NCBI GenBank assembly: GCA_015068425.1
Contig: SVKK01000020.1
Location: 1 to 32,155, forward strand
Reading direction: 5' to 3'
Length of the DNA: 32,155 bases
Source: Oscillospiraceae bacterium
GTDB lineage: Bacteria; Bacillota; Clostridia; Oscillospirales; Oscillospiraceae
Part shown: piece after piece, positions 1 through 6,866 of the stretch
How the letters are laid out: each line of letters opens with the position of its first letter
Numbering within the stretch: position 1 is the stretch's first letter
Translations under genes and position numbers: made by a program
Notes under the pieces: generated by a model
The model's database searches: none
What the model was told of the DNA's origin: nothing
What the model saw: the letters and a program-made list of their open reading frames with translations, nothing else

Positions 1-38
1 TCAGCTGACCGATACTAATAACCCGAGGGCTTGACCTA
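1..38 (+). rRNA. 23S ribosomal RNA, 3' end (partial)
   Basis: The first bases match the conserved 3' terminus of bacterial 23S rRNA: the ACCGATACTAATA core followed by CGAGGGCTTGACC. Only the last 40 or so bases of the gene are in the window and the exact mature end is not determinable here. It heads an rRNA-tRNA array that continues to about base 750. Bases 39-112 form the spacer before the first tRNA and hold no gene. Confidence 0.9.
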
Positions 39-112
39 CAATGAAATATGCAGGCATGCCTTACTTCGATTAAATTCTCATTTGTTCAGTTTTGAGGGTG
101 CAGTTGATAATC

Positions 113-187
113 GGCCCCTTGGTCAAGCGGTCAAGACGGCGGCCTCTCACGCCGCAAACAGGAGTTCGATTCTCCTAGGGGTCACCA
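113..187 (+). tRNA. tRNA-Glu (anticodon CTC)
   Basis: A full cloverleaf can be drawn. The acceptor GGCCCCT (113-119) pairs with AGGGGTC (177-183), the anticodon loop CTCTCAC sits on a GCGGC/GCCGC stem, the T-loop is GTTCGAT, and the CCA end is encoded (185-187). Anticodon CTC reads GAG. It lies between 23S and 5S rRNA, which is not the usual place for tRNAs in an rRNA operon. Confidence 0.95.
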
Positions 188-192
188 TATAT

Positions 193-268
193 GCACCTTT
201 AGCTCAGTTGGTAGAGCACCTGACTCTTAATCAGGGTGTCCAGGGTTCGAGTCCCTGAAGGTGTACCA
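193..268 (+). tRNA. tRNA-Lys (anticodon CTT)
   Basis: The acceptor GCACCTT (193-199) pairs with AAGGTGT (258-264) with one G-T pair. The anticodon loop is CTCTTAA on a CCTGA/TCAGG stem, the T-loop is GTTCGAG, and CCA is encoded at 266-268. Anticodon CTT reads AAG. It is five bases downstream of tRNA-Glu and three bases upstream of 5S rRNA, so the three are almost certainly one transcript. Confidence 0.95.
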
Positions 269-271
269 TTA

Positions 272-387
<116 letters not shown>

Positions 388-393
388 ACAAAA

Positions 394-416
394 GAGCCTG
401 AGGTTTTCTCAGGCTC
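394..416 (+). other. hairpin after 5S rRNA (weak terminator or processing signal)
   Basis: GAGCCTGAG (394-402) pairs perfectly with CTCAGGCTC (408-416) around a GTTTT loop. No T-run follows; the next tRNA starts seven bases later. It may be a processing stem or partial terminator within the array rather than an efficient terminator. Confidence 0.6.
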
Positions 417-422
417 GCATAT

Positions 423-498
423 GCCTTCTTAGCTCAGTCGGTAGAGCATGCGGCTGTTAACCGCAGGGTCGTTGGTTCGAGTCCAACAGGAGGCGCCA
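423..498 (+). tRNA. tRNA-Asn (anticodon GTT)
   Basis: The acceptor GCCTTCT (423-429) pairs with AGGAGGC (488-494). The anticodon loop CTGTTAA sits on a TGCGG/CCGCA stem, and CCA is encoded at 496-498. Anticodon GTT reads AAC/AAT. Confidence 0.95.
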
Positions 499-508
499 TG
501 ATTACGGT

Positions 509-537
509 AATGCCGTCACGTATGCCGTGACGGCATT
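509..537 (+). other. perfect 12-bp hairpin between tRNA genes
   Basis: AATGCCGTCACG (509-520) pairs without mismatch with CGTGACGGCATT (526-537) around a five-base loop. There is no downstream T-run, so a processing signal or pausing hairpin in the tRNA transcript is more likely than a terminator. Confidence 0.6.
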
Positions 538-545
538 GCTTATAT

Positions 546-621
546 GGACCGTTAGCTCAGTTGGTAGAGCAACCGGCTCATAACCGGTCGGCCCGGGGTT
601 CGAGTCCCTGACGGTCCACCA
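546..621 (+). tRNA. tRNA with CAT anticodon (elongator Met, or Ile2 if modified)
   Basis: The acceptor GGACCGT (546-552) pairs with ACGGTCC (611-617). The anticodon loop CTCATAA sits on ACCGG/CCGGT and CCA is encoded at 619-621. CAT is shared by initiator Met, elongator Met and the lysidine-modified tRNA-Ile2. A fully paired first acceptor base pair argues against initiator. The GGACC acceptor start also resembles some tRNA-Ile2 genes, so the amino acid is not settled from sequence alone. Confidence 0.85.
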
Positions 622-637
622 CTTATTATATAGATAA

Positions 638-713
638 AGGGGCTTAGCTCAGCTGGTAGAGCGGCGGTCTCCAAAACCGTAGGCCGAGGGTTCGATCCCT
701 TCAGCCCCTGCCA
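638..713 (+). tRNA. tRNA-Trp (anticodon CCA)
   Basis: The acceptor AGGGGCT (638-644) pairs with AGCCCCT (703-709). The anticodon loop is CTCCAAA, so the anticodon is CCA, reading TGG. The T-loop is GTTCGAT and the 3' CCA is encoded at 711-713. It is the last tRNA of the array. Confidence 0.95.
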
Positions 714-750
714 AGGCATCGCGCAGCAATGCGCGGTGCCTTTTTGTTTA
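714..750 (+). terminator. intrinsic terminator of the rRNA-tRNA array
   Basis: GGCATCGCGCA (715-725) and TGCGCGGTGCC (730-740) form a GC-rich stem with a four-base loop, followed by TTTTTGTTT. The same arms, GGCATCGCGC and GCGCGGTGCC, reappear in the terminator at 1984-2015. Confidence 0.9.
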
Positions 751-788
751 TTCGAAAATGTCTATAATTTTACATTTTTCTACATTTA

Positions 789-817
789 TTGACAAAAATT
801 TTTGCATATGCTAAACT
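789..817 (+). promoter_or_regulatory. sigma-A-type promoter of the trypsin-like lipoprotein gene
   Basis: TTGACA (789-794), a 17-base spacer and TAAACT (812-817), followed by an AGAAGGGGAG ribosome binding site before the ATG at 857. The -35 is a perfect consensus and the region is AT-rich. Confidence 0.75.
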
Positions 818-856
818 TTTTTATTATATAGAGATAGAGAAGGGGAGTAGAAACCT

Positions 857-1975
857 ATGAAAAAGTTTAGAGGTTCTTTGTATCTTCTTATTGTGTTTGC
901 TATGATTTTCAGTCTTCTGCTCAGCGGATGCGATGACAGCGGAGACAAAGTGGCAAAGACTCCTGAGCCTATTCCTACAGAGGAACCCAAGGTGGCTATG
1001 GATGTACCTGAGCTTGCAGAGTATGTACAGCAGAGAACAGTTACCCTCGATGTTGGTCTGAGTGATGGCGGCGGAACCGGAAGCGGTTTCTTTATAGATG
1101 ATCAGGGAACTTTGGTTACCTGCTATCATGTTATCGACGGCGCAACGGTTGTAGATGTTCATGTAAATGGCGGCGCAACATATACCATGCTTGAAATTGT
1201 GGATTTCAATGAGCAGCTTGATCTGGCTGTTATTAAAGTCGATATTACCGGTAATGACTATCTGAATATCGTTGAAGAGAGCGTTCGTACCGGCGAAACT
1301 GTTTACGCAGTAGGCTCCTCTCTCGGTTTCCTTGACGGTACCTTCAGCAACGGTATCATTTCAAATTCCTCCAGAACCGTTGGTCATATTCCCTGCATTC
1401 AGACTACAGCTGCAATTTCCAACGGAAACAGTGGCGGTCCCCTTGTTAACCAGTACGGCGAGGTCGTTGGCGTCAATGCCTTCAGCTATACCGATGGCGA
1501 AAATCTCAATCTGGCTGTGAAAATCGATAATCTGGACAAGCTTGAGATGAATAAGCATTGGGACATCAAAAAATACAGAGAATGGTTTGACAGGGAAGTC
1601 AGCCGCTCCTATATGTTCTATGACTATACTTTAGAGGATTATTTGGAGTCCAAGGTCAATACCTATCAGCATGTTACTGAGTCTGACTGCATTGGCTCTT
1701 CTGTTGACTGGAACTTCCTTGAGGGCGATTTTGAGTATGTTATAGATGGCTACGATCCTTTGTACGGCGTTTTCATCTATGAGTACAGCGCAAGTGATTT
1801 TGATAAATACACGGATTACCTCAATTCCGCGGGATTTGAGTATGACGGACAGGAAAAGTTTACAGATGGTACTTCTTACTACTATTATAATAACTTTAGC
1901 GGAATGCAGATGGATCTCTTCATTATGGCCGGTGACGAATATGTCGTTATTGAGCCCTATTGCAACGCTGAATAA
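857..1975 (+). CDS. trypsin-like serine protease lipoprotein (HtrA/S1C-like, no PDZ)
   Basis: A 372-residue exported protein. Residues 1-25 are a lipoprotein signal with lipobox LLSGC and Cys25 as the lipid anchor, followed by a Pro/Glu-rich linker. The protease domain (about 55-220) shows the triad His91 (TCYHVIDGA), Asp122 (QLDLAVIKVD) and Ser192 (GNSGGPLV), in the order of the trypsin fold as in HtrA/DegP. No C-terminal PDZ domain is recognisable; residues 230-372 form a Tyr/Asp-rich domain I do not recognise. It likely acts on the outer face of the membrane in envelope protein quality control, but the target is unknown. It is a single-gene unit with its own promoter and is framed by two near-identical terminator stems. 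The start is supported by GAGAAGGGGAG upstream. Confidence 0.85.
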   Translation: MKKFRGSLYLLIVFAMIFSLLLSGCDDSGDKVAKTPEPIPTEEPKVAMDVPELAEYVQQRTVTLDVGLSDGGGTGSGFFIDDQGTLVTCYHVIDGATVVDVHVNGGATYTMLEIVDFNEQLDLAVIKVDITGNDYLNIVEESVRTGETVYAVGSSLGFLDGTFSNGIISNSSRTVGHIPCIQTTAAISNGNSGGPLVNQYGEVVGVNAFSYTDGENLNLAVKIDNLDKLEMNKHWDIKKYREWFDREVSRSYMFYDYTLEDYLESKVNTYQHVTESDCIGSSVDWNFLEGDFEYVIDGYDPLYGVFIYEYSASDFDKYTDYLNSAGFEYDGQEKFTDGTSYYYYNNFSGMQMDLFIMAGDEYVVIEPYCNAE

Positions 1976-1983
1976 ATTAAATA

Positions 1984-2015
1984 GGCATCGCGCTCAAGTG
2001 CGCGGTGCCTTTTTT
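1984..2015 (+). terminator. intrinsic terminator of the trypsin-like gene
   Basis: GGCATCGCGC (1984-1993) pairs with GCGCGGTGCC (2000-2009) with one G-T pair, followed by six T. It is almost the same hairpin as at 714-750. Confidence 0.9.
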
Positions 2016-2046
2016 ATTATATACCAGCAGATTATTTTACGAAATA

Positions 2047-2080
2047 GTAAAGACCCGTGATAAATGTCACGGGTCTTTAC
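2047..2080 (-). terminator. terminator hairpin downstream of the blaR1-like gene
   Basis: GTAAAGACCCGTGA (2047-2060) pairs perfectly with TCACGGGTCTTTAC (2067-2080) around a six-base loop. It lies 24 bases past the stop of the minus-strand gene and is symmetric, so it may stop transcription in both directions. The poly-T tract is short. Confidence 0.75.
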
Positions 2081-2103
2081 TATAAATTTGGCTTTGCTGA
2101 TTT

Positions 2104-4698
2104 TCAATTTGAAACTGTGGCGGAATAATTATCCCAATTTACAACCTCCAGCCGGAATATGCACATATACTTGGTCCATTCGTGCTCGCCAAGCTCGGAA
2201 ATGTATTTTCCGGGAACGGTGATGTCAAAGCTGACATGGTAGTTGCCAGGGGGCAGGGCATAGAGGTCGGAACCATCATAAAATACCTGAGGGCTTAAAT
2301 CAAGAATATTGAAGTTTTCATCACGGATTTCCAACTCGCCGTGTTCTATGAATCGATTAAAGGCTAGAAAGTCGGAATTTACATCATCAGGATCATCGCT
2401 TATTGTTACGGTGGGGAAGCTCGCATTTGGGTCGAGGGGCTTTCCGCTGCCGGAGAGCCAACCGTTGCTATCGGGAAAGTATGTAACTCTATGCTTCTCG
2501 TGGTAGTAGGGCGGAATAGGTGCACCGCCGGTACCAAGCATAACATAAAATTGGTACCCATATTGACCTACAAACGTATGATAAATCTCCATGGCTGCCG
2601 CGGTATATTTATTTCCGTAACGTTCCAGCATAGTATCTGTAGAATATGTGGCGTCAAGCTCTTCGGTATTGATAAATCTCAAAATTTCACGGTAGTTACC
2701 GTCTCCGAGGTAAAACAGCATATAGGGTTGTCCCTCGCTGCTCCATTCCGTCAGCCAACCGTCTTCCATCTTCATGTCGTCGGTCAGAAGTATGCCGTCG
2801 GCGTTTTTAGGTAGAAGGCGGTACTCAACGCGGTACATTTCCACAGCATTTCCGTATTGGTCAGCTGCACCGGTGCTGATGCATTCCAGCGCTGTCAGCT
2901 TTGCATCTATAATTTCTATGCCACGCATAAAGACATAGTGGTCAATCTGACTAATCATTATATCTACAGCATAAGAGATTATATATGGATCAACTTCGAC
3001 TTTAATGGTATCGTCAATTTTTATAAGATCACCGTAGGCAGGTTTGGTTCTTACAGGAAGCACCAAGAGCTCCGTAAGCCAGTCGGGAGTTTCTTCGGGC
3101 TTTGCGATCTTATAAAAGTGGCCGTCAATCTTCGCGTAGCCCATTCCGAAGCTTACACTGCTGCCGTCTTTCATGAATACGGTAAAGCCAGCATCATTTG
3201 CGCTGTCGCCCATCAATGCTCCGGTGGGATATTCATCGGCGTAGAAGAATTTGGTGACATACTCTTTAATTTCCTCGCGGTAAGCCTCAGGTATTACGGG
3301 AGGGGCATAGCCATCGCGCCAAATATGAACGCTTTCGATGTAGTCTGCAGGAACGGGCACAATCTGAGTATAGCTGCGGGATAGCCAGCTTGTAGCTGAG
3401 AAGGGTTCGTCATAATGCTGACCCTTGCCGTCGGTCATACAAAACTCCACATTAATTTTTTGGAGACCGTTTCTAGTGGGATAGCTTACTCGCACATACT
3501 GAACATTGGTTTCGGGATTTGCCTCGGCAGGAGCTCCCTCATAGCGGAGTATTTCCCCTCTTCCCTCAATACGGCAGGAATTGGCCATTGCCACGCTGTT
3601 TGCAAGTGATATTGCTTCCCTGCGGGCTTCACGGTCGCTAAATCCGCTGTCCACTCCGGAAAAGGTGAAGCCAATGGCAAGGCCGGCAATGATGAGCACC
3701 GCCAGAAGCGTGTATAAAGCCATTTTGGGCTTCTTTGCAATAAAAATAATACGTTCCTTAATGCTTCTTTTGCTGCCTGTCATAGTGGTGGCGGTGAGAG
3801 CGAGGGAGGAGAAATCTCCGCGGGAGCAGGTTAGACCAATTAAGGTACGACCATAGTCAACGCGCTCAGAGTCGCCGAGGCGGCGTAAAGTACCTTCGTC
3901 GCAAGCAAGCTCCGCATCACGCTTGCTCATTATAGCTGCCCACCAGACAAGGGGATTATACCAATGCAGAGCGAGGGCAAGGCAGCGAAGAGCACCCCAA
4001 ATGTTGTCTCCATGGCGGTAGTGGGTGCTTTCGTGAGCAAGGACGTGACGCAGTGTGCGCTCATCTTCCGCGCACTCAGGCGTTACATAGATCGCAGGGG
4101 TGAAAATACCGAAAAGACATGGAGTTTCAACAGCGGCGGAAACATATACGGGGATAATGGCGGCACCGCTTTCAAGCTTAGATCCGCGGCCGCGGCGGAG
4201 TCCTGCGTTAAAACGCAGATTGCTCCATAAAAATACACCCAGCACAACGAATGCTCCGCACGCCCAGATGGGAATGAGAATATTTCGTGTTTTTACCGCA
4301 GCTTCAAGCCTATGAAACTCAGCCTCATTAACGTTATTCAGCACAGTTGTGGGAAAACTGCGGTCGCTGTCACCATAGTGATAGGCGTAAACCTCGCCCG
4401 GGTAAGAAACAAATTCCTCCTCGGTTTCAAGAGAAAGGGGAGGATTAACATCAAGGTCAAAGCCCTCATAGCCGCTCAGCTCTTCGGCAGCCTGCGCGAT
4501 CTCAACAGAGCGCAGGGAACTTAAAACATTCATTATGCTGAAGGAGCTTTCGAAAAAAGAGAAGGGGATAAGCAGACGTAAAAGGACTATTCCCCAAAGT
4601 GCATACTGAAAAAGAGGTCTGATTTTTCCCTTAAAAACAGCACGCAGTGCAATTACGGCGAGAATAAGGAGTGAGGAGCTGATTATCCATTCAATCAT
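2104..4698 (-). CDS. BlaR1/MecR1-like M56 metallopeptidase sensor with a large unrecognised C-terminal domain
   Basis: An 864-residue membrane protein. The N-terminal part has the BlaR1 layout: helices at about 1-20 and 32-50, a loop, a helix at about 140-158, and then the zinc peptidase motif HESTH (222-226) with the downstream DAELACDE (261-268) supplying a further ligand. A last membrane helix lies near 329-349. In classic BlaR1 the remaining extracellular part is a penicillin-binding sensor with an STxK serine. Here about 500 residues follow and no STxK motif was seen by eye, so the signal is probably not a beta-lactam. The ATG overlaps the stop of the blaI-like gene by four bases (ATGA), so the two are co-translated. 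The expected mechanism from the family is that signal binding activates the cytoplasmic peptidase, which inactivates the repressor. Confidence 0.88.
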   Translation of the reverse strand: MIEWIISSSLLILAVIALRAVFKGKIRPLFQYALWGIVLLRLLIPFSFFESSFSIMNVLSSLRSVEIAQAAEELSGYEGFDLDVNPPLSLETEEEFVSYPGEVYAYHYGDSDRSFPTTVLNNVNEAEFHRLEAAVKTRNILIPIWACGAFVVLGVFLWSNLRFNAGLRRGRGSKLESGAAIIPVYVSAAVETPCLFGIFTPAIYVTPECAEDERTLRHVLAHESTHYRHGDNIWGALRCLALALHWYNPLVWWAAIMSKRDAELACDEGTLRRLGDSERVDYGRTLIGLTCSRGDFSSLALTATTMTGSKRSIKERIIFIAKKPKMALYTLLAVLIIAGLAIGFTFSGVDSGFSDREARREAISLANSVAMANSCRIEGRGEILRYEGAPAEANPETNVQYVRVSYPTRNGLQKINVEFCMTDGKGQHYDEPFSATSWLSRSYTQIVPVPADYIESVHIWRDGYAPPVIPEAYREEIKEYVTKFFYADEYPTGALMGDSANDAGFTVFMKDGSSVSFGMGYAKIDGHFYKIAKPEETPDWLTELLVLPVRTKPAYGDLIKIDDTIKVEVDPYIISYAVDIMISQIDHYVFMRGIEIIDAKLTALECISTGAADQYGNAVEMYRVEYRLLPKNADGILLTDDMKMEDGWLTEWSSEGQPYMLFYLGDGNYREILRFINTEELDATYSTDTMLERYGNKYTAAAMEIYHTFVGQYGYQFYVMLGTGGAPIPPYYHEKHRVTYFPDSNGWLSGSGKPLDPNASFPTVTISDDPDDVNSDFLAFNRFIEHGELEIRDENFNILDLSPQVFYDGSDLYALPPGNYHVSFDITVPGKYISELGEHEWTKYMCIFRLEVVNWDNYSATVSN

Positions 4699-5084
4699 TC
4701 CTGTTTCGCCTCCTCCGCTTTTTTAAGAATGTCATAGAGCTCGTCAATTTCCGCGCGGCTGAGTGTTGCTTTCTCAGTCATGGCAGACAGCATAAGACTA
4801 ATAGAGCCGTGATAAACTCTGCCCAAAAAGTCTTCCGTTTCCTGCAATGCTGCTTCCTCGCGAAAAATCAGAGGTGAGTAGCTTTTAATTCCGCTAGTTT
4901 CATCGCAGCATATAAAGCCCTTTTCTGTCATACGGCGAAGCATTGTAAGCGTAGTGGAGCGGGTCCAGCCAACATTTTTTGCCATATACTCTGTTGCCTC
5001 CCTGCCGGTACGCGGGGCATGCTCCCACAGGCACTCCATAAGGTGCCATTCCGTTGGTGTCAGTCGAACTTCATTCAAAGACAT
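4695..5084 (-). CDS. BlaI/MecI/CopY-family transcriptional repressor
   Basis: A 129-residue winged-helix repressor. The N-terminal 75 residues carry the family pattern LTPTEWHLMECLWEHAPRT, then a recognition region around GWTRSTTLTMLRRMTEKG. The C-terminal helices (about 90-129) would form the dimerisation and cleavage region. The gene is first in a two-gene operon with the M56 sensor and has a strong ribosome binding site (AAAGGAGG, eight bases upstream of ATG). Two TTACAwTGTAA-type dyads cover the promoter at 5122-5164, so autorepression is likely. Target genes beyond this operon are not visible in the window. Confidence 0.92.
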   Translation of the reverse strand: MSLNEVRLTPTEWHLMECLWEHAPRTGREATEYMAKNVGWTRSTTLTMLRRMTEKGFICCDETSGIKSYSPLIFREEAALQETEDFLGRVYHGSISLMLSAMTEKATLSRAEIDELYDILKKAEEAKQE

Positions 5085-5121
5085 TGGTTAACCTCCTTTG
5101 CTCTGTTATCAGGTACGTAGG

Positions 5122-5165
5122 TTACATTGTAAACACATCATATCACAGCTTGTTTACAATGTCAA
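5122..5165 (-). promoter_or_regulatory. blaI-blaR1 promoter with two operator dyads
   Basis: On the minus strand TTGACA (5165-5160), a 17-base spacer and TATGAT (5142-5137) form a near-consensus promoter. One dyad, TTACATTGTAA (5122-5132), is a perfect 11-base palindrome just downstream of the -10. The second, TTACAATGTCA (5154-5164), overlaps the -35. Their centres are 32 bp apart, about three helical turns, so two dimers would sit on the same face. The TACA/TGTA half-sites are those known for BlaI/MecI operators. Confidence 0.85.
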
Positions 5166-5196
5166 CAGGTGGGGGTCTGAAGTGCGATTTAAGAAT

Positions 5197-5232
5197 AAAA
5201 GAGTCTGTGGAAAATTTTCCACAGACTCTTTT
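5197..5232 (-). terminator. terminator of pepD
   Basis: A 36-base perfect palindrome: AAAAGAGTCTGTGGAAAA and its reverse complement. It lies seven bases past the pepD stop, with a T-run on the minus strand. It is symmetric but no plus-strand gene ends here. Confidence 0.85.
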
Positions 5233-5238
5233 GCTGTT

Positions 5239-6672
5239 TTATTTGCTTTCCTTCAAAACCTCAAGAAGGAATTTCCAGACTCTTTGCACGGAGGAAATGG
5301 ACATTCTTTCGGAGGTGGTATGGATATCCTTCATATTGGGACCAATGGAAACGCAGTCAAGCTCCGGGATTTTTGCGGAAAGAAGACCGCACTCAAGACC
5401 CGCGTGGATGGCAAGAACCTGAGGTTCCTCACCGTACTGGCGGCGGTAAACATCGGTCATAAGGTCACGGAGGGGAGACTCGGCCCGATATTCCCAGGCG
5501 GGATAATCGCCGGTAATTTCAACATGTCCGCCAAGAACGCGCACTACGGAGGAAAGCTTTGTTTTCAGCATTTCCTTGCGGCTGCCAACGCTGCTTCGCA
5601 GAGCGAAGGAGGCGCGGAGCGTATTGTCTCCAAGCTTGAGGATGCCAAGATTGAGAGAGGTTTCAACAAGGCCGGGAATATCGCTGCTCATTGCACGGAT
5701 TCCGTTGGGGACAAGAACAAGAAGGTCGCATGCTTTTTGAGTGCTCTCGGCATCCAGCGCAGCCCGGCAGAGAAGCTTGCCGGGGCTTACCGTAAGAGAG
5801 ACGCCGGCATCGGTGTTTCTGTATTCTTTTTTGAAAATAGCTTCGGCTCTTTCAGCGGCAGCGATTATATCCTGAGCGCAGCCGAAAAGCTCAGCTTCAC
5901 AGCGGAGAGGAATTGCGTTATCCGCACTGCCGCCGGCAATGGAATAAATGCGGAAACTGCCGGCAGGAAGAAGACTGAGGAAACGACCCATAAGGATATT
6001 TGCATTTGCTCTGCCCTTATCGATTTCCACTCCGGAATGGCCGCCCTTGAGACCGTCGATCTCTACCTTCACGAAGTCACCGGAGGCCTCCTCACGGTTA
6101 ATGGGGAGGAAACAGTTAACTCTGGCTCCGCCGGCACAGCTGACGGTGAAAATGCCCTCCTCCTCGGAGTCAATATTGATGAGGGTTTTGCCCTTGAGGG
6201 AGCTAACATCAATACCCGCAGCGCCATACATACCGGTTTCCTCGTCAACGGTGAGCATAACTTCAAGACGGGGGTGGGGAATGTCGTCGGCATCCAGAAT
6301 GGCGAGAGCCATTGCAACCGCAATGCCGTCATCTCCGCCCAAAGTGGTGCCGATGGCGCGGATATAATCTCCTTCAACGGCAAGGTCGAGTCCCTCTTTG
6401 CTCATATCCTTGGCAAGGCCGGCTTCCTGCTGGCAGACCATATCTATGTGACCCTGCAGGATAAGGGGCTTTGCGTTTTCATAGCCGGGAGTGGCCTTTT
6501 TTATAATAATCACATTGTTAAGCTCATCCTGATAATGCTCAAGACCTCGCTTGGTGGCAAAGTCCACGCACCAGTCGCTGAGAAGCTTGGTGTTGCCGCT
6601 GCCGTGGGGGATGGAGCATATAGTCTCGAAAATACTCATAACGGATTTGGGCTCAATATTTCCAATTACCAT
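5239..6672 (-). CDS. pepD: cytosolic Xaa-His-type dipeptidase PepD (M20 family)
   Basis: A 477-residue cytosolic metallodipeptidase with broad dipeptide specificity, close to the usual 480-490 of PepD. The M20 metal and catalytic motifs are present: GHIDMV with His75, GGDDG with Asp114/115, and DEETGMYGA with Glu144 and Glu145; a lid domain follows with GGHSGVEIDKGRANAN. The reading frame is open for 32 more codons upstream, but ATG at 6672 was chosen because GAAAGGA lies about nine bases before it and the protein then starts at the family's normal N-terminus. It is a single gene with its own terminator. It would release amino acids from imported or degraded peptides. Confidence 0.93.
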   Translation of the reverse strand: MVIGNIEPKSVMSIFETICSIPHGSGNTKLLSDWCVDFATKRGLEHYQDELNNVIIIKKATPGYENAKPLILQGHIDMVCQQEAGLAKDMSKEGLDLAVEGDYIRAIGTTLGGDDGIAVAMALAILDADDIPHPRLEVMLTVDEETGMYGAAGIDVSSLKGKTLINIDSEEEGIFTVSCAGGARVNCFLPINREEASGDFVKVEIDGLKGGHSGVEIDKGRANANILMGRFLSLLPAGSFRIYSIAGGSADNAIPLRCEAELFGCAQDIIAAAERAEAIFKKEYRNTDAGVSLTVSPGKLLCRAALDAESTQKACDLLVLVPNGIRAMSSDIPGLVETSLNLGILKLGDNTLRASFALRSSVGSRKEMLKTKLSSVVRVLGGHVEITGDYPAWEYRAESPLRDLMTDVYRRQYGEEPQVLAIHAGLECGLLSAKIPELDCVSIGPNMKDIHTTSERMSISSVQRVWKFLLEVLKESK

Positions 6673-6778
6673 AGAAAAAATCCTTTCGCAAAAAGAAGTG
6701 TTGTCACATAGTATGAATGGTAGCATATTCGGGGGATAATTGCAACGAGCTGGAGAAAATGTGCACAAAAAATATAAC

Positions 6779-6807
6779 TTGCAAAAAATGAGCTTTTAGT
6801 GCATAAT
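6779..6807 (+). promoter_or_regulatory. probable glgP promoter
   Basis: TTGCAA (6779-6784), a 17-base spacer and CATAAT (6802-6807), about 60 bases before the glgP ATG. Both hexamers differ from consensus by one or two bases. An inverted repeat CCATAC-N5-GTATGG (6820-6836) lies just after the expected start point and could be an operator or leader hairpin. Confidence 0.55.
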
Positions 6808-6866
6808 GTTACAGATAGACCATACGTTTGGTATGGGTTAAAAATATATGTTATTTAGGTGAAACT

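Noticed and set aside
5098-6711. A 537-codon open frame on the plus strand
   Set aside because: It is antisense to pepD, which has the full set of M20 motifs, a ribosome binding site and a terminator. The plus-strand translation shows no family features.
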